NCBI RefSeq assembly: GCF_037078405.1
Contig: NZ_JAYMGZ010000008.1
Span: forward strand, 1-50,689
Reading direction: 5' to 3'
DNA from: Haloarcula sp. DT43
GTDB lineage: Archaea > Halobacteriota > Halobacteria > Halobacteriales > Haloarculaceae
Length of the DNA stretch: 50,689 nucleotides
Both the position numbers and the translations under genes were made by a program. Shown here one piece after another: positions 41,372 to 50,570 of the stretch. How positions within the stretch are numbered: position 1 is the stretch's first letter; every line of letters starts with the position of its first letter. A model generated the notes under the pieces. It worked only from the letters and a program-made list of their open reading frames with translations, did not search any database and was not told where the DNA came from.

Positions 41372-41389
41372 GAACTAGTGACGATCACG

Positions 41390-41588
41390 GGCCGACGCAG
41401 CACCGTTCGTGGGTGAGTCACTCGCGACCGTTCGTCGCGATTCTGAGCGCGGGTTGACCGTAGTCGGGCTGGTTCGTGACGGAACAGTCTCCACAGACGA
41501 ACACGCCATAGTTGAGCCGGGGGATGAGGTGTTCGTCGCCGGCAGCGACGAGGGGATACAGCGGTTCGAGCGAACCGTGCATCCTTGA
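41390..41588 (+). pseudogene. C-terminal RCK_C (TrkA-C) fragment
   Basis: The plus-strand frame reads APFVGESLATVRRDSERGLT, VVGLVRDGTVSTDEHAIVEP and GDEVFVAGSDEGIQRFERTV before a stop at 41586. This is the typical RCK_C domain of K+ uptake or channel regulatory subunits. No start or N-terminal Rossmann domain remains; the IS remnant B sits directly upstream. Confidence 0.7.
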
Positions 41589-41710
41589 GAATCGAACCAA
41601 TTCGACTGACGCACTCCGCTGCTCTCGATATGTCGGTCGTGTCTTAGTTTTGTGTTTGCTGCCCGAGGGTGACGGACTGGTGGTGACTGGTTACTGAACT
41701 CAGGATACAC

Positions 41711-42964
41711 CTACAGTAGCAAACTGAAGAGGAGATAGGAGCCGATGACAGAGAGCGAGGGTGCCAAAATCCAGAGGATGACGATTCGGCGTGTGGCGGC
41801 CGGGTCGAACAAGCTCTCTGCGCTGAGCTCGTCGATGTGTTCCTCCCCGATCGGGGGAACCGGTCTGTCTCTGTCCCGTCGCCCCGTCCGCTCGCCAGCC
41901 GTACTGCTCGCCAGCTCGCCGATGGTCGGGCTCGTCGGTCTGTCATCCGACCCCGTAGACGCCGCGAGGGCACCCGTGGTGAGGCCCGCAGCCAACTCAC
42001 GCTCGGTACGTCGGGTGGCGATCTCCGCGAGCGTGGCGGCGCGACTCGCTCGTCCCCAGCCGAGTCCGATGATACAGCAGGTCGTGCTCACCGCGAGACT
42101 CGCCGGAATACCGAGATACGAGAGGACCGTGATGATGGTCGCCCCGATGCTCGAGACGACGAGTGCGGCCAGGATGGGCAGGTCGGTGATCCCATCACTG
42201 ACCGTCGCGAGCGTCCGCCGGGCGATCGTGAACCCACCGAGGCCGATAGTAGCGACGGCGAGCACGATGCCTTGCTCGATGGTGATCGACCCGTTGCCGA
42301 CGAGCGGCGCGACCGCATTCGCGGCGTTCGACGCCCCTGCACTGAACCCCATGTAACACGCGATTGCAATGACCAGAAACGAGCCGACGAGGTCACGGGG
42401 GGCTGCGTTCGTATTGAGGCGGAGGCGCGGAACCCTCCCCGAGCGATCGAGCTGGACGAGGTGCCGCTCGAAGCGCGTGAACGACATATGGGCCTCTAAC
42501 TGGGGGTACAGATATCGGCCGACGATGGCACCAGTCACGAATCCGAGGAGTGGCGCAACGATCCACGCGGAGACGATCGTGAACATCAACGCCTCGTTGA
42601 GCGAGTCCGTTGCCAGACCGAGCCCGACGATTGCACCCACGGCAGTCATCGACGTCGAGGCGGGAACCCCGTAGAGATTCGAGAGCAAGAGTGCCAGACC
42701 GCTGAAGAACAGAACACCGACGGTCGCTATTGGCGAGAACTGCACCGCCGGAACGATGCCGTCGCTCATGGTGACGATGACGTTCCGACCGACCGTCCAC
42801 GCACCCAGAAACGCGAAGAGCGTGAACAGGGTTGCGGCAGTGGCCTTTCTGACGAGGCGACTCCCGACAGCAGGTCCGAACGCGACACCGGTCGACGACC
42901 CGCCGATGTTGAATCCGACGAAGGCAGCCACGAGCAATCCCACGACAACGAGTGTAGATACCAT
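41711..42964 (-). CDS. pitA: Inorganic phosphate transporter (PiT/PHO4 family)
   Basis: A 417-aa membrane protein from ATG 42964 (MVSTLVVVGLLVAAFVGFNI). Two inverted PHO4 halves: FNIGGSSTGVAFGPAVGSRL (the N-terminal GxN...GxxxG signature) and GFSAGASNAANAVAPLVGNG in the second half. About ten helices, and a cytosolic loop of about 75 residues near the C-terminus (about 315-390). PiT proteins import phosphate with a cation. Single gene; upstream lies an aldehyde dehydrogenase fragment. Confidence 0.9.
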   Translation of the reverse strand: MVSTLVVVGLLVAAFVGFNIGGSSTGVAFGPAVGSRLVRKATAATLFTLFAFLGAWTVGRNVIVTMSDGIVPAVQFSPIATVGVLFFSGLALLLSNLYGVPASTSMTAVGAIVGLGLATDSLNEALMFTIVSAWIVAPLLGFVTGAIVGRYLYPQLEAHMSFTRFERHLVQLDRSGRVPRLRLNTNAAPRDLVGSFLVIAIACYMGFSAGASNAANAVAPLVGNGSITIEQGIVLAVATIGLGGFTIARRTLATVSDGITDLPILAALVVSSIGATIITVLSYLGIPASLAVSTTCCIIGLGWGRASRAATLAEIATRRTERELAAGLTTGALAASTGSDDRPTSPTIGELASSTAGERTGRRDRDRPVPPIGEEHIDELSAESLFDPAATRRIVILWILAPSLSVIGSYLLFSLLL

Positions 42965-43090
42965 ATTCAAGCGGTCCGTGTTCCTATAGTTCGGCGCGGA
43001 GACGTAATTCCGTGTCCCCCCTGGATCGTCGATGGACGTCGATGTATTCGACCCGGCGGCTGATACCGATACGGACCGGTCTCTCACTCA

Positions 43091-43410
43091 GTGGTGGGTC
43101 CCATCGGGAGCGGTGCTGTTCGCGAAGATGGCTTGACTTGGCCATCTACATCTCTCGTCATCTGCGAGCGCTTGCGAGACCGGTTTTCCCATCTCGCGGG
43201 TCATCGTTTCGGCGTACTTGCGCTTGTTCTCTCGCAGGACCTCACCGGCAGTTGCAAGCAGTTGTTCGCGTTCCCGAACCGGCCGGAGGCGCCGGTCTTC
43301 GAACGCTGGCGACGGACTCGGTCGTGAGCGCGACCGCCATCTGGTTCGCCGTGTCCAAGTCGCCGGGTCGAGGGGTACGTGTATCACCGTTGGAGTAAGT
43401 CTACAGGATG
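43091..43410 (-). pseudogene. Aldehyde dehydrogenase N-terminal fragment
   Basis: Two frames of the minus strand carry family sequence: DTANQMAVAL, then after a shift RPVREREQLLATAGEVLREN, KRKYAETMTREMGKPVSQAL and ADDERCRW. MTxEMGKP...A...xxKCxW is the classic N-terminal signature of succinate-semialdehyde-type dehydrogenases. The catalytic half is absent and the frame is broken. Confidence 0.75.
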
Positions 43411-43619
43411 AACGTGACAATGGCAAGAACGACGAAGATGATGACCAGCCATTTGGCGATATCCATACTGATCCCAGCGACACCTCGGGCACCGAGCACC
43501 GCTGCGACGATCGCGAGAATCAAAAAGAGGACTGCAAGCTCAATGAAACCACCCCCGAACTGCAACGGCACCGCCTGGATCGAGACCGCGCTATCCAGAA
43601 CTCCGTATGAGGTTACCAT
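43401..43619 (-). CDS. DUF1328-like small membrane protein
   Basis: A 72-aa protein with two hydrophobic helices: [20 protein letters not shown] and [20 protein letters not shown], with the [13 protein letters not shown] loop diagnostic of DUF1328 (YtjA-type). Function unknown; bacterial relatives are stress-linked membrane peptides. It overlaps the end of the ALDH remnant. Confidence 0.8.
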   Translation of the reverse strand: MVTSYGVLDSAVSIQAVPLQFGGGFIELAVLFLILAIVAAVLGARGVAGISMDIAKWLVIIFVVLAIVTFIL

Positions 43620-43793
43620 AGCATATCTACGGCTCTGGAGTATGTTAAACCCCCGACATATTCATTCCTATCCTGTTTTTGAATAACCGGGTGACTCTGT
43701 CCGGGTAGACTCAATTCACCCGATTAATCAGAATACATTCTTGTTCGGAAAATCGGGGCTACTATTCTGTCGTCAGCCGTATTGAGCTGTACT

Positions 43794-44291
43794 GTGTCCC
43801 GAGACGACTACGAAGCGGAACTGTCTGCCGGTCGAGAGGAGATCGCATCCATACTAAGCGGTGTGGCGGAGGGAATCCGCACAGGTGCCGTTCGGTTAGG
43901 CGAGAGCCCGGATGCCGTGACTGTCGATACACCAGACGAACTCACGCTGGAAATCGAACTCGAAACCGAAGAGGACGCGATGAGTCTGGAACTGGAGCTG
44001 GAGTGGACCGTATCGAGTGAAGCGTCTCCTGTTTCGTCCCTCGACGTTACTCCAGAGGGAGAGGACGAGGAGGTTGCGCTTTTGGGAGCCACTGATGGAG
44101 CACAATCACTGGCTCGATTCGAAGTCTACCGGGCTCGAGATGAGGAATGGCGCTGGCGACTCCGTCATCGAAACGGGAATATCATTGCGAGCAGTGGCGA
44201 GGGGTACACTCACAAACACAATGCCCTGAAAGGCCTCCGGAGTGTGATAGCGAATTCGGCAGACGCAGCAATAACTGAAGAGATATGGTAG
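43794..44291 (+). CDS. Amphi-Trp plus DUF1508 (HVO_2922-like) protein
   Basis: A 165-aa protein from GTG 43794 (MSRDDYEAELSAGREEIASI). Residues 5-75 fit an amphi-Trp domain (LSGVAEGIRTGAVRLGESPD, ELTLEIELETEEDAMSLELE, LEW). The C-terminal part is a DUF1508 repeat (ARFEVYRARDEEWRWRLRHR, NGNIIASSGEGYTHKHNALK). Domains of this kind occur in small haloarchaeal proteins that may bind other proteins or surfaces; fusion of the two is common. Function unknown. Confidence 0.8.
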   Translation: MSRDDYEAELSAGREEIASILSGVAEGIRTGAVRLGESPDAVTVDTPDELTLEIELETEEDAMSLELELEWTVSSEASPVSSLDVTPEGEDEEVALLGATDGAQSLARFEVYRARDEEWRWRLRHRNGNIIASSGEGYTHKHNALKGLRSVIANSADAAITEEIW

Positions 44292-44370
44292 AGATAGGTA
44301 ATCTCATACTTGATCGACTGAATACGAGGTCCGCCGATGGGTCGCTGGCGCCTGGCCACTTGGCCGAACG

Positions 44371-44709
44371 TTGGTCAGCGAGGATGGCGGGACGGAGGAC
44401 GAAACCACCACGGACGGTTCTGACACCGTCTCACCACCGCACATGTATGAGTGCCGAACGTGTGATCGAGTCTATGTTGCCACCGACAAACGCACGTGTT
44501 CTACGTGCGACAGTGCCGTCGAATGCCGACGAACAGACGATCTTCCCTACGCTGAGTGGATAGGTGCTCGTCACATGAGCGCACTGGAAACCTCGACCCG
44601 CGAAGAAGTGGTCGCGGCGATCACACTCAGCGAAGAAGACGGACGAGTTACCGTTTTTACTGACGGCACATTCGACGATTCCCTAGCGACGTCCCTGGTG
44701 ATTGATTGA
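44371..44709 (+). CDS. Rubredoxin-like zinc-ribbon protein (DUF7130-like)
   Basis: A 112-aa protein, or 88 aa if it begins at ATG 44443 (MYECRTCDRVYVATDKRTCS). The four-Cys knuckle pair CRTC and CSTC looks rubredoxin-like. The C-terminal part (TREEVVAAITLSEEDGRVTV) is a second small fold. No Met or ATG start exists for the longer form (TTG 44371). It precedes the antiporter gene by 22 bp and may be co-transcribed. Confidence 0.65.
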   Translation: MVSEDGGTEDETTTDGSDTVSPPHMYECRTCDRVYVATDKRTCSTCDSAVECRRTDDLPYAEWIGARHMSALETSTREEVVAAITLSEEDGRVTVFTDGTFDDSLATSLVID

Positions 44710-44731
44710 CCAACGGGGGGTAAAGACACGC

Positions 44732-45982
44732 ATGGTTGTTGAGTCGGATTTGCTACTTCCGTTTCTTGCCGGGCTAACACTCGTTTTGGCCGTTGCACAT
44801 ACGCTTGGAATCGTCGCTGATCGACTCGGGTTTGCACCGGTCGTCGGTGAACTCCTCACCGGGTTGGTGCTTGGCCCCTCGGTTCTCGGGGTCGTTGCTC
44901 CTGCGGTCACGGCTATCGTCGTCCCTGTCCCCGATCGACTGGCAGCCATCGCGTCGCTCGGGCTCATTCTCCTCCTCGTACTGGCCGGAACGGAAGTTGA
45001 CGTTCAGACGGTGAGTCGCTATGCCCGACCGACGATAGCGCTCGCTACCGGAGCCTCCGTCGTGCCGTTCCTTCTGGGGTTCGCGTTGGGATGGGCGCTC
45101 CCCCCGAGGTTTCTCGTCACCCCCGGGCAGCGACTGCCGTTCGCACTGTTCTTGGCGACGGCGCTGAGCATCTCGGCGGTCCCCGTCGCCGTCCGTGTGC
45201 TGATCGACCTCGACGCGATGGACCGAACAGTGGGCCAACTCACCCTCACCGTCGCTGTCGTTATCGATGCAGCTGGGTGGGTTGCGCTCACGATAGTTTC
45301 TGACATCGCTCGTGAGGGACAGATAGAGCCGTTTGCGGTCGGCCGAACACTCGTCGTCCTCGGTGTATTCGTCGGAGGTGCCGTTGTTCTCGGGCCGCGA
45401 ATCGTCGATACGCTCTTCGATGTCACCACATACGTTCGATCGCCGGTGTTGACCGGATTTTCGATCGTCATCGTCGTCGGGCTTGCGATGGCCGGGGGGT
45501 CGCTCGCAGTTGGATTGGAAGCCGTTCTCGGCGCGTTCCTCGCAGGCGTTCTCGTGAGACATCGACTCGACGCGGAGACCGAACGAGTATTTCAGATGGT
45601 GGCGCTCGGACTGTTCGCACCCATCTTCTTTGCGACGGCAGGGTTACGGGTTGACCTGAGCGGACTGTTCACGCTGGATACGCTTCTGGTCGCAGGCGTC
45701 ACACTCGCCGTTGCAGTGCTGGGAAAGGCACTTGGCGTGGTACTCGGAGCGAGATTTACTGACCTCTCCCGAGCAGAAACCGTCTGCCTTGCCATCGGAC
45801 TCAACGCTCGCGGCGCAATGGAACTCGTCGTGGCAGCCCTGGGCTTGGCAATCGGAATCCTCACGCCCACCATCTATGCCGTCATCGTGCTCGTCGCCAT
45901 CGTCACGTCCGTCATGACGCCGCCACTGCTCCGGCGTGCGCTCGTGAACCTTCCAGACGACGTACCCTCTGGGACGGTGTGA
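44732..45982 (+). CDS. Cation:proton antiporter (CPA2/KefB-like)
   Basis: A 416-aa protein with about 12 helices, starting MVVESDLLLPFLAGLTLVLA (ATG 44732). Family features: VVGELLTGLVLGPSVLG in helix 2-3, GLILLLVLAGTEVD, SISAVPVAVRVLIDLDAM and VVIDAAGWVALTIV (the Asp of the ion site), and GLNARGAMELVVAALG near the end. It exchanges Na+ or K+ for protons. No C-terminal RCK domain, although an orphan RCK_C fragment lies at 41390. Co-oriented with the zinc-ribbon gene and convergent with the Ca2+ antiporter. Confidence 0.9.
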   Translation: MVVESDLLLPFLAGLTLVLAVAHTLGIVADRLGFAPVVGELLTGLVLGPSVLGVVAPAVTAIVVPVPDRLAAIASLGLILLLVLAGTEVDVQTVSRYARPTIALATGASVVPFLLGFALGWALPPRFLVTPGQRLPFALFLATALSISAVPVAVRVLIDLDAMDRTVGQLTLTVAVVIDAAGWVALTIVSDIAREGQIEPFAVGRTLVVLGVFVGGAVVLGPRIVDTLFDVTTYVRSPVLTGFSIVIVVGLAMAGGSLAVGLEAVLGAFLAGVLVRHRLDAETERVFQMVALGLFAPIFFATAGLRVDLSGLFTLDTLLVAGVTLAVAVLGKALGVVLGARFTDLSRAETVCLAIGLNARGAMELVVAALGLAIGILTPTIYAVIVLVAIVTSVMTPPLLRRALVNLPDDVPSGTV

Positions 45983-46000
45983 TTTCTCTTATCAGATTGC

Positions 46001-47152
46001 TCAGTGACCGGCGGCGACGCCGAGGACCACGACGTGGTAGACGACGACGGCGATGAACACGACGTAGAGAAGCCCGGCGAGGAGGAACGGGGCTGGACGC
46101 ATTCGATTCGTGGCTGTGAACTGCGTTCGCAGTAGGACCGCCCCACCACCGATGAGCGCGAGAACCGCTGACAGCGTGTTCAGGAATCCAATCGTCCCCC
46201 ACGAGACACCGAGGTCCCAAGAGGTAAACAGGATACCGAGCGTGGCAGGAAGCGTCCCCTGGAACACCATCGCGCCCGTGATATTTCCGATCGCGAGGGT
46301 ATCCTTCCCCTCACCGATCCAGATGACGGAATTGAATTTCTCGGGGAGTTCGGTGGCCAGCGGTGCTAACAGGAGGGCAATCAGCGCTGCGGGAACGTCC
46401 AGCACCTCCGTCGAGAAGAACTCGACCTCGGTCACGAACAGATGGGCACCAGCGATGATCACGAGCAGCGCACAGACGGTCTGCGTGACCACCATCCACA
46501 GGGGAGGTTCGTCGATGGGGACGATGGCCGATCCGAACGCCGGGAACGGTCGCTGGCCCTCGGTTAGCAATCCCCTGAGGTGCAGCCGATCGAGTTCTTC
46601 CCCGACGATCAGCTGGCCGGCTGCGAGTGTTTGCTTGACGTACAGGGCATACAGGGCGACGAGCCCGAGGGCAATACCGATACGGAACCCGCGGGTTGGA
46701 ACGAACGCGGCCACCACCGCGACCGTGTATCCGACGAGGAAAAACGAGAGGTCACGTCGGAGGGCCGGCACGTCGGCCTCGAAAATCGGGCCGGCGTCGC
46801 GACGGCTGCCGAAATAGAGCACGCTCGCGCCGACTAAGGTCATCGCAATAGTCGCAAGCATAAACGGCGCACCGAGGATAGCCCCCACACCGATCGCGTC
46901 GGCAGCGGCCTGGTCCCCCCGACCGAGGAGGACCGAAACGATGGCAATCACGGGGATCATCGTCTCGGGTAACGCCGTCCCGACTGCGGCCAGGATGCTT
47001 CCGGTCGCGCTCTCGCTCACACCGAGGTGATATCCGAACCACTCGACCGAATTCGTGAAGATCTCCGCGCCACCGAGGAGTAATGCAAACGCGCCAAGGA
47101 GGAGCCCGAGGTTCAGCAGCGGAATCGAGAAAACGTCTACCGTTTGGAACAT
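46001..47152 (-). CDS. Sodium:calcium antiporter (CaCA family)
   Basis: A 383-aa protein with about ten helices. The two alpha-repeats are visible: AAVGTALPETMIPVIAIVSV with GVGAILGAPFML in the first half, and APLATELPEKFNSVIWIGEG with IGNITGAMVFQGTLP in the second. These carry the acidic residues that bind Ca2+. A cytosolic loop of about 50 residues separates the halves. It exports Ca2+ (or another divalent ion) in exchange for Na+. Convergent with the CPA2 antiporter, 18 bp between stops. Confidence 0.9.
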   Translation of the reverse strand: MFQTVDVFSIPLLNLGLLLGAFALLLGGAEIFTNSVEWFGYHLGVSESATGSILAAVGTALPETMIPVIAIVSVLLGRGDQAAADAIGVGAILGAPFMLATIAMTLVGASVLYFGSRRDAGPIFEADVPALRRDLSFFLVGYTVAVVAAFVPTRGFRIGIALGLVALYALYVKQTLAAGQLIVGEELDRLHLRGLLTEGQRPFPAFGSAIVPIDEPPLWMVVTQTVCALLVIIAGAHLFVTEVEFFSTEVLDVPAALIALLLAPLATELPEKFNSVIWIGEGKDTLAIGNITGAMVFQGTLPATLGILFTSWDLGVSWGTIGFLNTLSAVLALIGGGAVLLRTQFTATNRMRPAPFLLAGLLYVVFIAVVVYHVVVLGVAAGH

Positions 47153-47167
47153 GGAGGTGTGTTCAAT

Positions 47168-47974
47168 TCAACTGTCGTCCTGTTCGTAGGCATCGAACCA
47201 GCTAGTGACGGCCTGCTTGAGTGCCCCGGTCGTGCTCCCGAGGTTCAGCATCTGGTAGCCGTTCGTCGCTTTTTCGTTGACATCGTCCATTCCGAACCCG
47301 AGACCCGCAGCGGGGACACCCGCATCGATAGCTTTCGATCGAACCGTCTCGACGGCTTCCTGCACCATCGGATGATCGATCTCACCGGGGTGACCGAGCG
47401 ACACTGAGAGGTCGAACGGGCCGATGAAGACGAATCCCAGGTCCGGGACGGCCAGGATGTCGTCCAGGTTCTCGATGGACGCCTCGGTCTCGATGGTCAC
47501 ACCGACGAGGGTTTCTCTGTCTTCGGTCGCAATGTAATCGTCAGCGAGACCCCAACGAGACGCCCGTGGCGAGGCCAGTCCTCGATCACCGGGACCATCG
47601 TCGTAACGGAACCGTGCGGATCGAACCGCATCGCGGACTTCGTCGGCGGTTTCCACGCGGGGGAGGAACACGTTTCTCACACCGAGGTCCAGCGCTTTCC
47701 GGACGAGCGTTGGATTCGTATCGGGAAGGCGGAGAAGTACTTCCACCCCAGTCCGTTCGGCTGCGCGGAGCAGGTCTTCCAACTGACGTGCATCCCACGG
47801 GTCCGGTCCACCGTGTTCGAGATCCACCCAGACGAAATCGACGCCGAGTTCACCGTAGAACTCCACGAGCGTCGGGCTGTACGTATTGTCGAGGACACCG
47901 AGAGCGATACCGCCGTCGTTCAGGGTCGCGGCGAGGTCGTTGGCTGGCTGTGAAGCTCTCTTTTCGTTACTCAT
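47168..47974 (-). CDS. HpcH/HpaI-type aldolase
   Basis: A 268-aa protein from ATG 47974 (MSNEKRASQPANDLAATLND). The HpaI fold features are present: GVDFVWVDLEHGGPDPWDAR, VLLRLPDTNPTLVRKALDLG, RNVFLPRVETADEVRDAVRS, VTIETEASIENLDDILAVPD, FVFIGPFDLSVSLGHPG. The Glu-Asp metal pair (IETE, GPFDLS) is intact. Class II pyruvate aldolases of this family cleave 2-keto-3-deoxy acids or 4-hydroxy-2-oxo acids; the exact substrate cannot be read. It sits 15 bp downstream of the Ca2+ antiporter start, same strand. Confidence 0.85.
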   Translation of the reverse strand: MSNEKRASQPANDLAATLNDGGIALGVLDNTYSPTLVEFYGELGVDFVWVDLEHGGPDPWDARQLEDLLRAAERTGVEVLLRLPDTNPTLVRKALDLGVRNVFLPRVETADEVRDAVRSARFRYDDGPGDRGLASPRASRWGLADDYIATEDRETLVGVTIETEASIENLDDILAVPDLGFVFIGPFDLSVSLGHPGEIDHPMVQEAVETVRSKAIDAGVPAAGLGFGMDDVNEKATNGYQMLNLGSTTGALKQAVTSWFDAYEQDDS

Positions 47975-48403
47975 CGCAAGCGGAGCATTCGGGACACTCG
48001 TATAAAACAACCAACAGTTTTCACCGCACACGCGATTGTGATTAATCGAGAGAAAGGTGGTAGTCGGACGACCGCTGAGTGGGTACGCCTCACGTCCACC
48101 GAGGGTCCGTCGTGGAATCGGAATCGGTACAACCCATCGTCGTCGTCGGATTTGTTGTCGGTAAATGCAGAGCCCTCAACGGCTATGGAATACTGGTTTG
48201 ACAATCCGACGCTGAGTCACCTACCGTTCGACATCGCACCCGACCGGCACGGCCGTCTGACTCAGTTGCTGATGGACTCGATTGATCGTCCGGTTCGTCG
48301 GTGAGGGTGAGCCCACCCCCAGACGAGCCGTGATGAACACGTGCAGAGGCTTCTGACGTAGTCGGTCAACAGGCACTCACTCTCTGCGGCTACGACGCAT
48401 TCT
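47975..48403. other. Unassigned stretch
   Basis: Two overlapping frames exist: plus 48038-48304 (88 aa, MEYWFDNPTLSHLPFDIAPD) and minus 47971-48204 (MSNQYSIAVEGSAFTDNKSD). Neither shows a recognised domain, and base use does not choose clearly between them. The plus-strand frame has better codon use in its second half and might be a small HalOD1-neighbour protein. Low support for either. Confidence 0.3.
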
Positions 48404-48709
48404 TCAGAACGACACGTCGGCTTCGTCCGTGGGCCCCACCGCTGCCGGGGAGGGGTTCGTACCACGATCGTCGTAGTATTTACGGCCAATATACTCATCG
48501 CTCACGTTCCCGATGATGGTCGTGAACAGCTCGTCGGCCGTGGTGTACCTCTCTTGACCGACGTGACCGATGATCGTCGAGATCGTTTCGGTCTCCTGGG
48601 TGTCCGGGGCCTCGATTTCGGTCGCTCCGAGTTGCTCGATGACCGAGTGTTGATCGATCGGAAAGCTGAGTTCGTCTTCGAGGAATGCGAGTACGGTACG
48701 TATCTTCAT
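48404..48709 (-). CDS. DUF5789-like small protein
   Basis: A 101-aa protein from ATG 48709 (MKIRTVLAFLEDELSFPIDQ). Pattern FPIDQHSVIEQLGATEIEAP, ISTIIGHVGQERYTTADELF, IIGNVSDEYIGRKYYDDRGT matches DUF5789 proteins, as in the larger protein at 39298. Longer starts up to 48802 run into AT-rich, less protein-like sequence. Function unknown. Confidence 0.7.
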   Translation of the reverse strand: MKIRTVLAFLEDELSFPIDQHSVIEQLGATEIEAPDTQETETISTIIGHVGQERYTTADELFTTIIGNVSDEYIGRKYYDDRGTNPSPAAVGPTDEADVSF

Positions 48710-49159
48710 CAGATACCCGGATACCCGTTCCCCACCCACATAAAGTGACAATAACTTACAAATAAGTCGTTTTTTGATTAACTGAGATACTGTACTTGAC
48801 ACACCGTTGGCAGTGACACGTTCGCCCTTGGTTTGCTCAACACGGTGTACCCGGTGAACTTCGGTGAGAGTATCTCAGAGATATCCATGGATAACTCTCT
48901 AGGGTGGGGGGTCGGGAACGGTTATGCCTGTCCCTGCCCTGATATTCGAGGGAGGGACGCGAGAAGTGATGTTTGAGTGGGGGATCTAACTGTATCGGCC
49001 ATATGCATTGAGAGAGCCAGTCTCAACTACAGTCTATGGACATTCCATACAGCGACATCCAGTTTAAAGCAACATTTGCCAAACTACCGTAGAGCCATAA
49101 GTCTGGCGTGGGTCTGCTGTCCCAACAAAATTATCAAGTAGTAGTGAGATTGGTTCAGT
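48710..49159. other. Non-coding stretch with a 22-bp palindrome
   Basis: No gene supported in 450 bp upstream of the recombinase at 49160. A near-perfect palindrome at 48877-48898 (core tatccatggata, then one mismatched pair and four matched pairs on each side) is the only clear structure. It could be a recombinase or regulator binding site. Confidence 0.5.
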
Positions 49160-50470
49160 ATGCCGAAATCGGCTGATTCAGATTCAGAACCCGGAAAGCA
49201 CGACGGTTCCCCCGGGATTGAGCGGACGAAGCCCTGGCACTCCGCCGACGACGTGCCTTGGACACTCCTCACCGAGTCCCAGCTCGCCGACGCCTACGAG
49301 GCCGTCGTCGTTCCGGCGCTGCGCGCGGACGGCCAAAACCCCGAAACCGACCGGCCATCGTACGAGTGGCTTTCGAACAACGGCTTCCGCGGGCTGACGT
49401 ACGCGCTGAAAGAGTACCACGACACGACGTTCGCCACGTTCTGGTCGGAGACCCTGGGCTACGACACCGAATCCAGTGGCTACGACTGGGATATCGAACA
49501 CGACGAGACACGCGAGTCCTTTCAGGAGTATCTCGAGGCCAAGCAATCGGCCGCGGACGACTGGACGGACAGTACTCGTGAAACGATTCGATACCGGCTT
49601 GCTCGCTATGCTCGATCCTACCGAGAACGCCACGGCACCGACGATCTCCTCTCACCCGTGGATGCCGACAGCGACATCACGGAAACCGAAGCCGTCGACC
49701 GCTGCCGGGAGACCTTCGCCTACATGTCGAATGAGTACGCTGAGTCCACCATCGCACGTGTGCACGATGCAATCCGCACGTGGTATGGCTGGCTCGTGGA
49801 ACGCCGTGTGGCGACTGTCAACCCGACTAACGGCGCTGAGGATTGGTTCTCGTGGACTCGCTCGTCGGACAGTGACCCGGTCGCCCTTGAGCCCGAGCAC
49901 GTCCGGGCGATGTTCGACGCCGCCATCACCAGCCGCGATCGGATGCTCATCATCGCACTCGCGGGCTGGGGCCTACGGGCCGGCGAGGTCGCGGCGCTGC
50001 ACCAGGACCAGCTCCATCTGGATGCCGACGAACCGTATATCCAGTTCGACGAGCGAAAGAACGGGCCGGGGACCGTCGCCATCGTCTTCGGCAAAAAAGT
50101 CGCCCAGCGGCACGTCTCTCGGGTGGATAGCTATCTGTTCCCCTCGGACCGCTCGAAAACCGGCCACGTCGACGGAACCACAATCGCCGGGTGGTTCCAC
50201 GACCTCGCCGACACGGCTGGGGTTCCCGAGGAGATCGACGGTGTCGCTCGGAAGCCACATATGGGCCGCCGGTTCTGGTACGACGCCTATTCAGGCACGA
50301 CGCAGGACCTGCTAGAACATGTTCAGGATATCGCGGACGAACAGGGCAGTGCAAGTGCGAAAGTCGTGTTCGAGGACTATCTGACTGACGAGCGAAAGCG
50401 AGAACTCCGACGGGAGTTCATGCGAGAAAAACTAAGTGTGGCCTTCGACACGAGTAATCAGAGGATGTAG
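49160..50470 (+). CDS. Full-length tyrosine recombinase / integrase
   Basis: A 436-aa recombinase with an N-terminal core-binding domain (DSTRETIRYRLARYARSYRE, FAYMSNEYAESTIARVHDAI) and a catalytic domain: Arg in LAGWGLRAGEVAAL (about 272), Lys in FDERKNGPG, His-x-x-Arg in KPHMGRRFWYDAYS (about 367) and Tyr in FEDYLTDE (about 406). The HMGR box differs from the more common HDLR. It is longer than the left-end recombinase and clearly a different subfamily. It ends 100 bp before the right IS copy. Confidence 0.88.
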   Translation: MPKSADSDSEPGKHDGSPGIERTKPWHSADDVPWTLLTESQLADAYEAVVVPALRADGQNPETDRPSYEWLSNNGFRGLTYALKEYHDTTFATFWSETLGYDTESSGYDWDIEHDETRESFQEYLEAKQSAADDWTDSTRETIRYRLARYARSYRERHGTDDLLSPVDADSDITETEAVDRCRETFAYMSNEYAESTIARVHDAIRTWYGWLVERRVATVNPTNGAEDWFSWTRSSDSDPVALEPEHVRAMFDAAITSRDRMLIIALAGWGLRAGEVAALHQDQLHLDADEPYIQFDERKNGPGTVAIVFGKKVAQRHVSRVDSYLFPSDRSKTGHVDGTTIAGWFHDLADTAGVPEEIDGVARKPHMGRRFWYDAYSGTTQDLLEHVQDIADEQGSASAKVVFEDYLTDERKRELRREFMREKLSVAFDTSNQRM

Positions 50471-50570
50471 TGGAGCATTCCATAACTTTCCAGTAAATCC
50501 ACTCAAAATTGCCAGAACGCTCTTCGGAAGCAGGTTATTGGTCAGGTAGAGCGGTTGCTCTAGAGTAGCG

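Noticed and set aside
43091-43492. A working aldehyde dehydrogenase or 134-aa protein
   Set aside because: Family sequence is split over two frames and the catalytic half is missing.
39001-43760. Repeat tctgattaaycgggtga near 38990 and 43720 as a functional site
   Set aside because: Only about 17 bp shared and no further symmetry; more likely duplicated gene debris.
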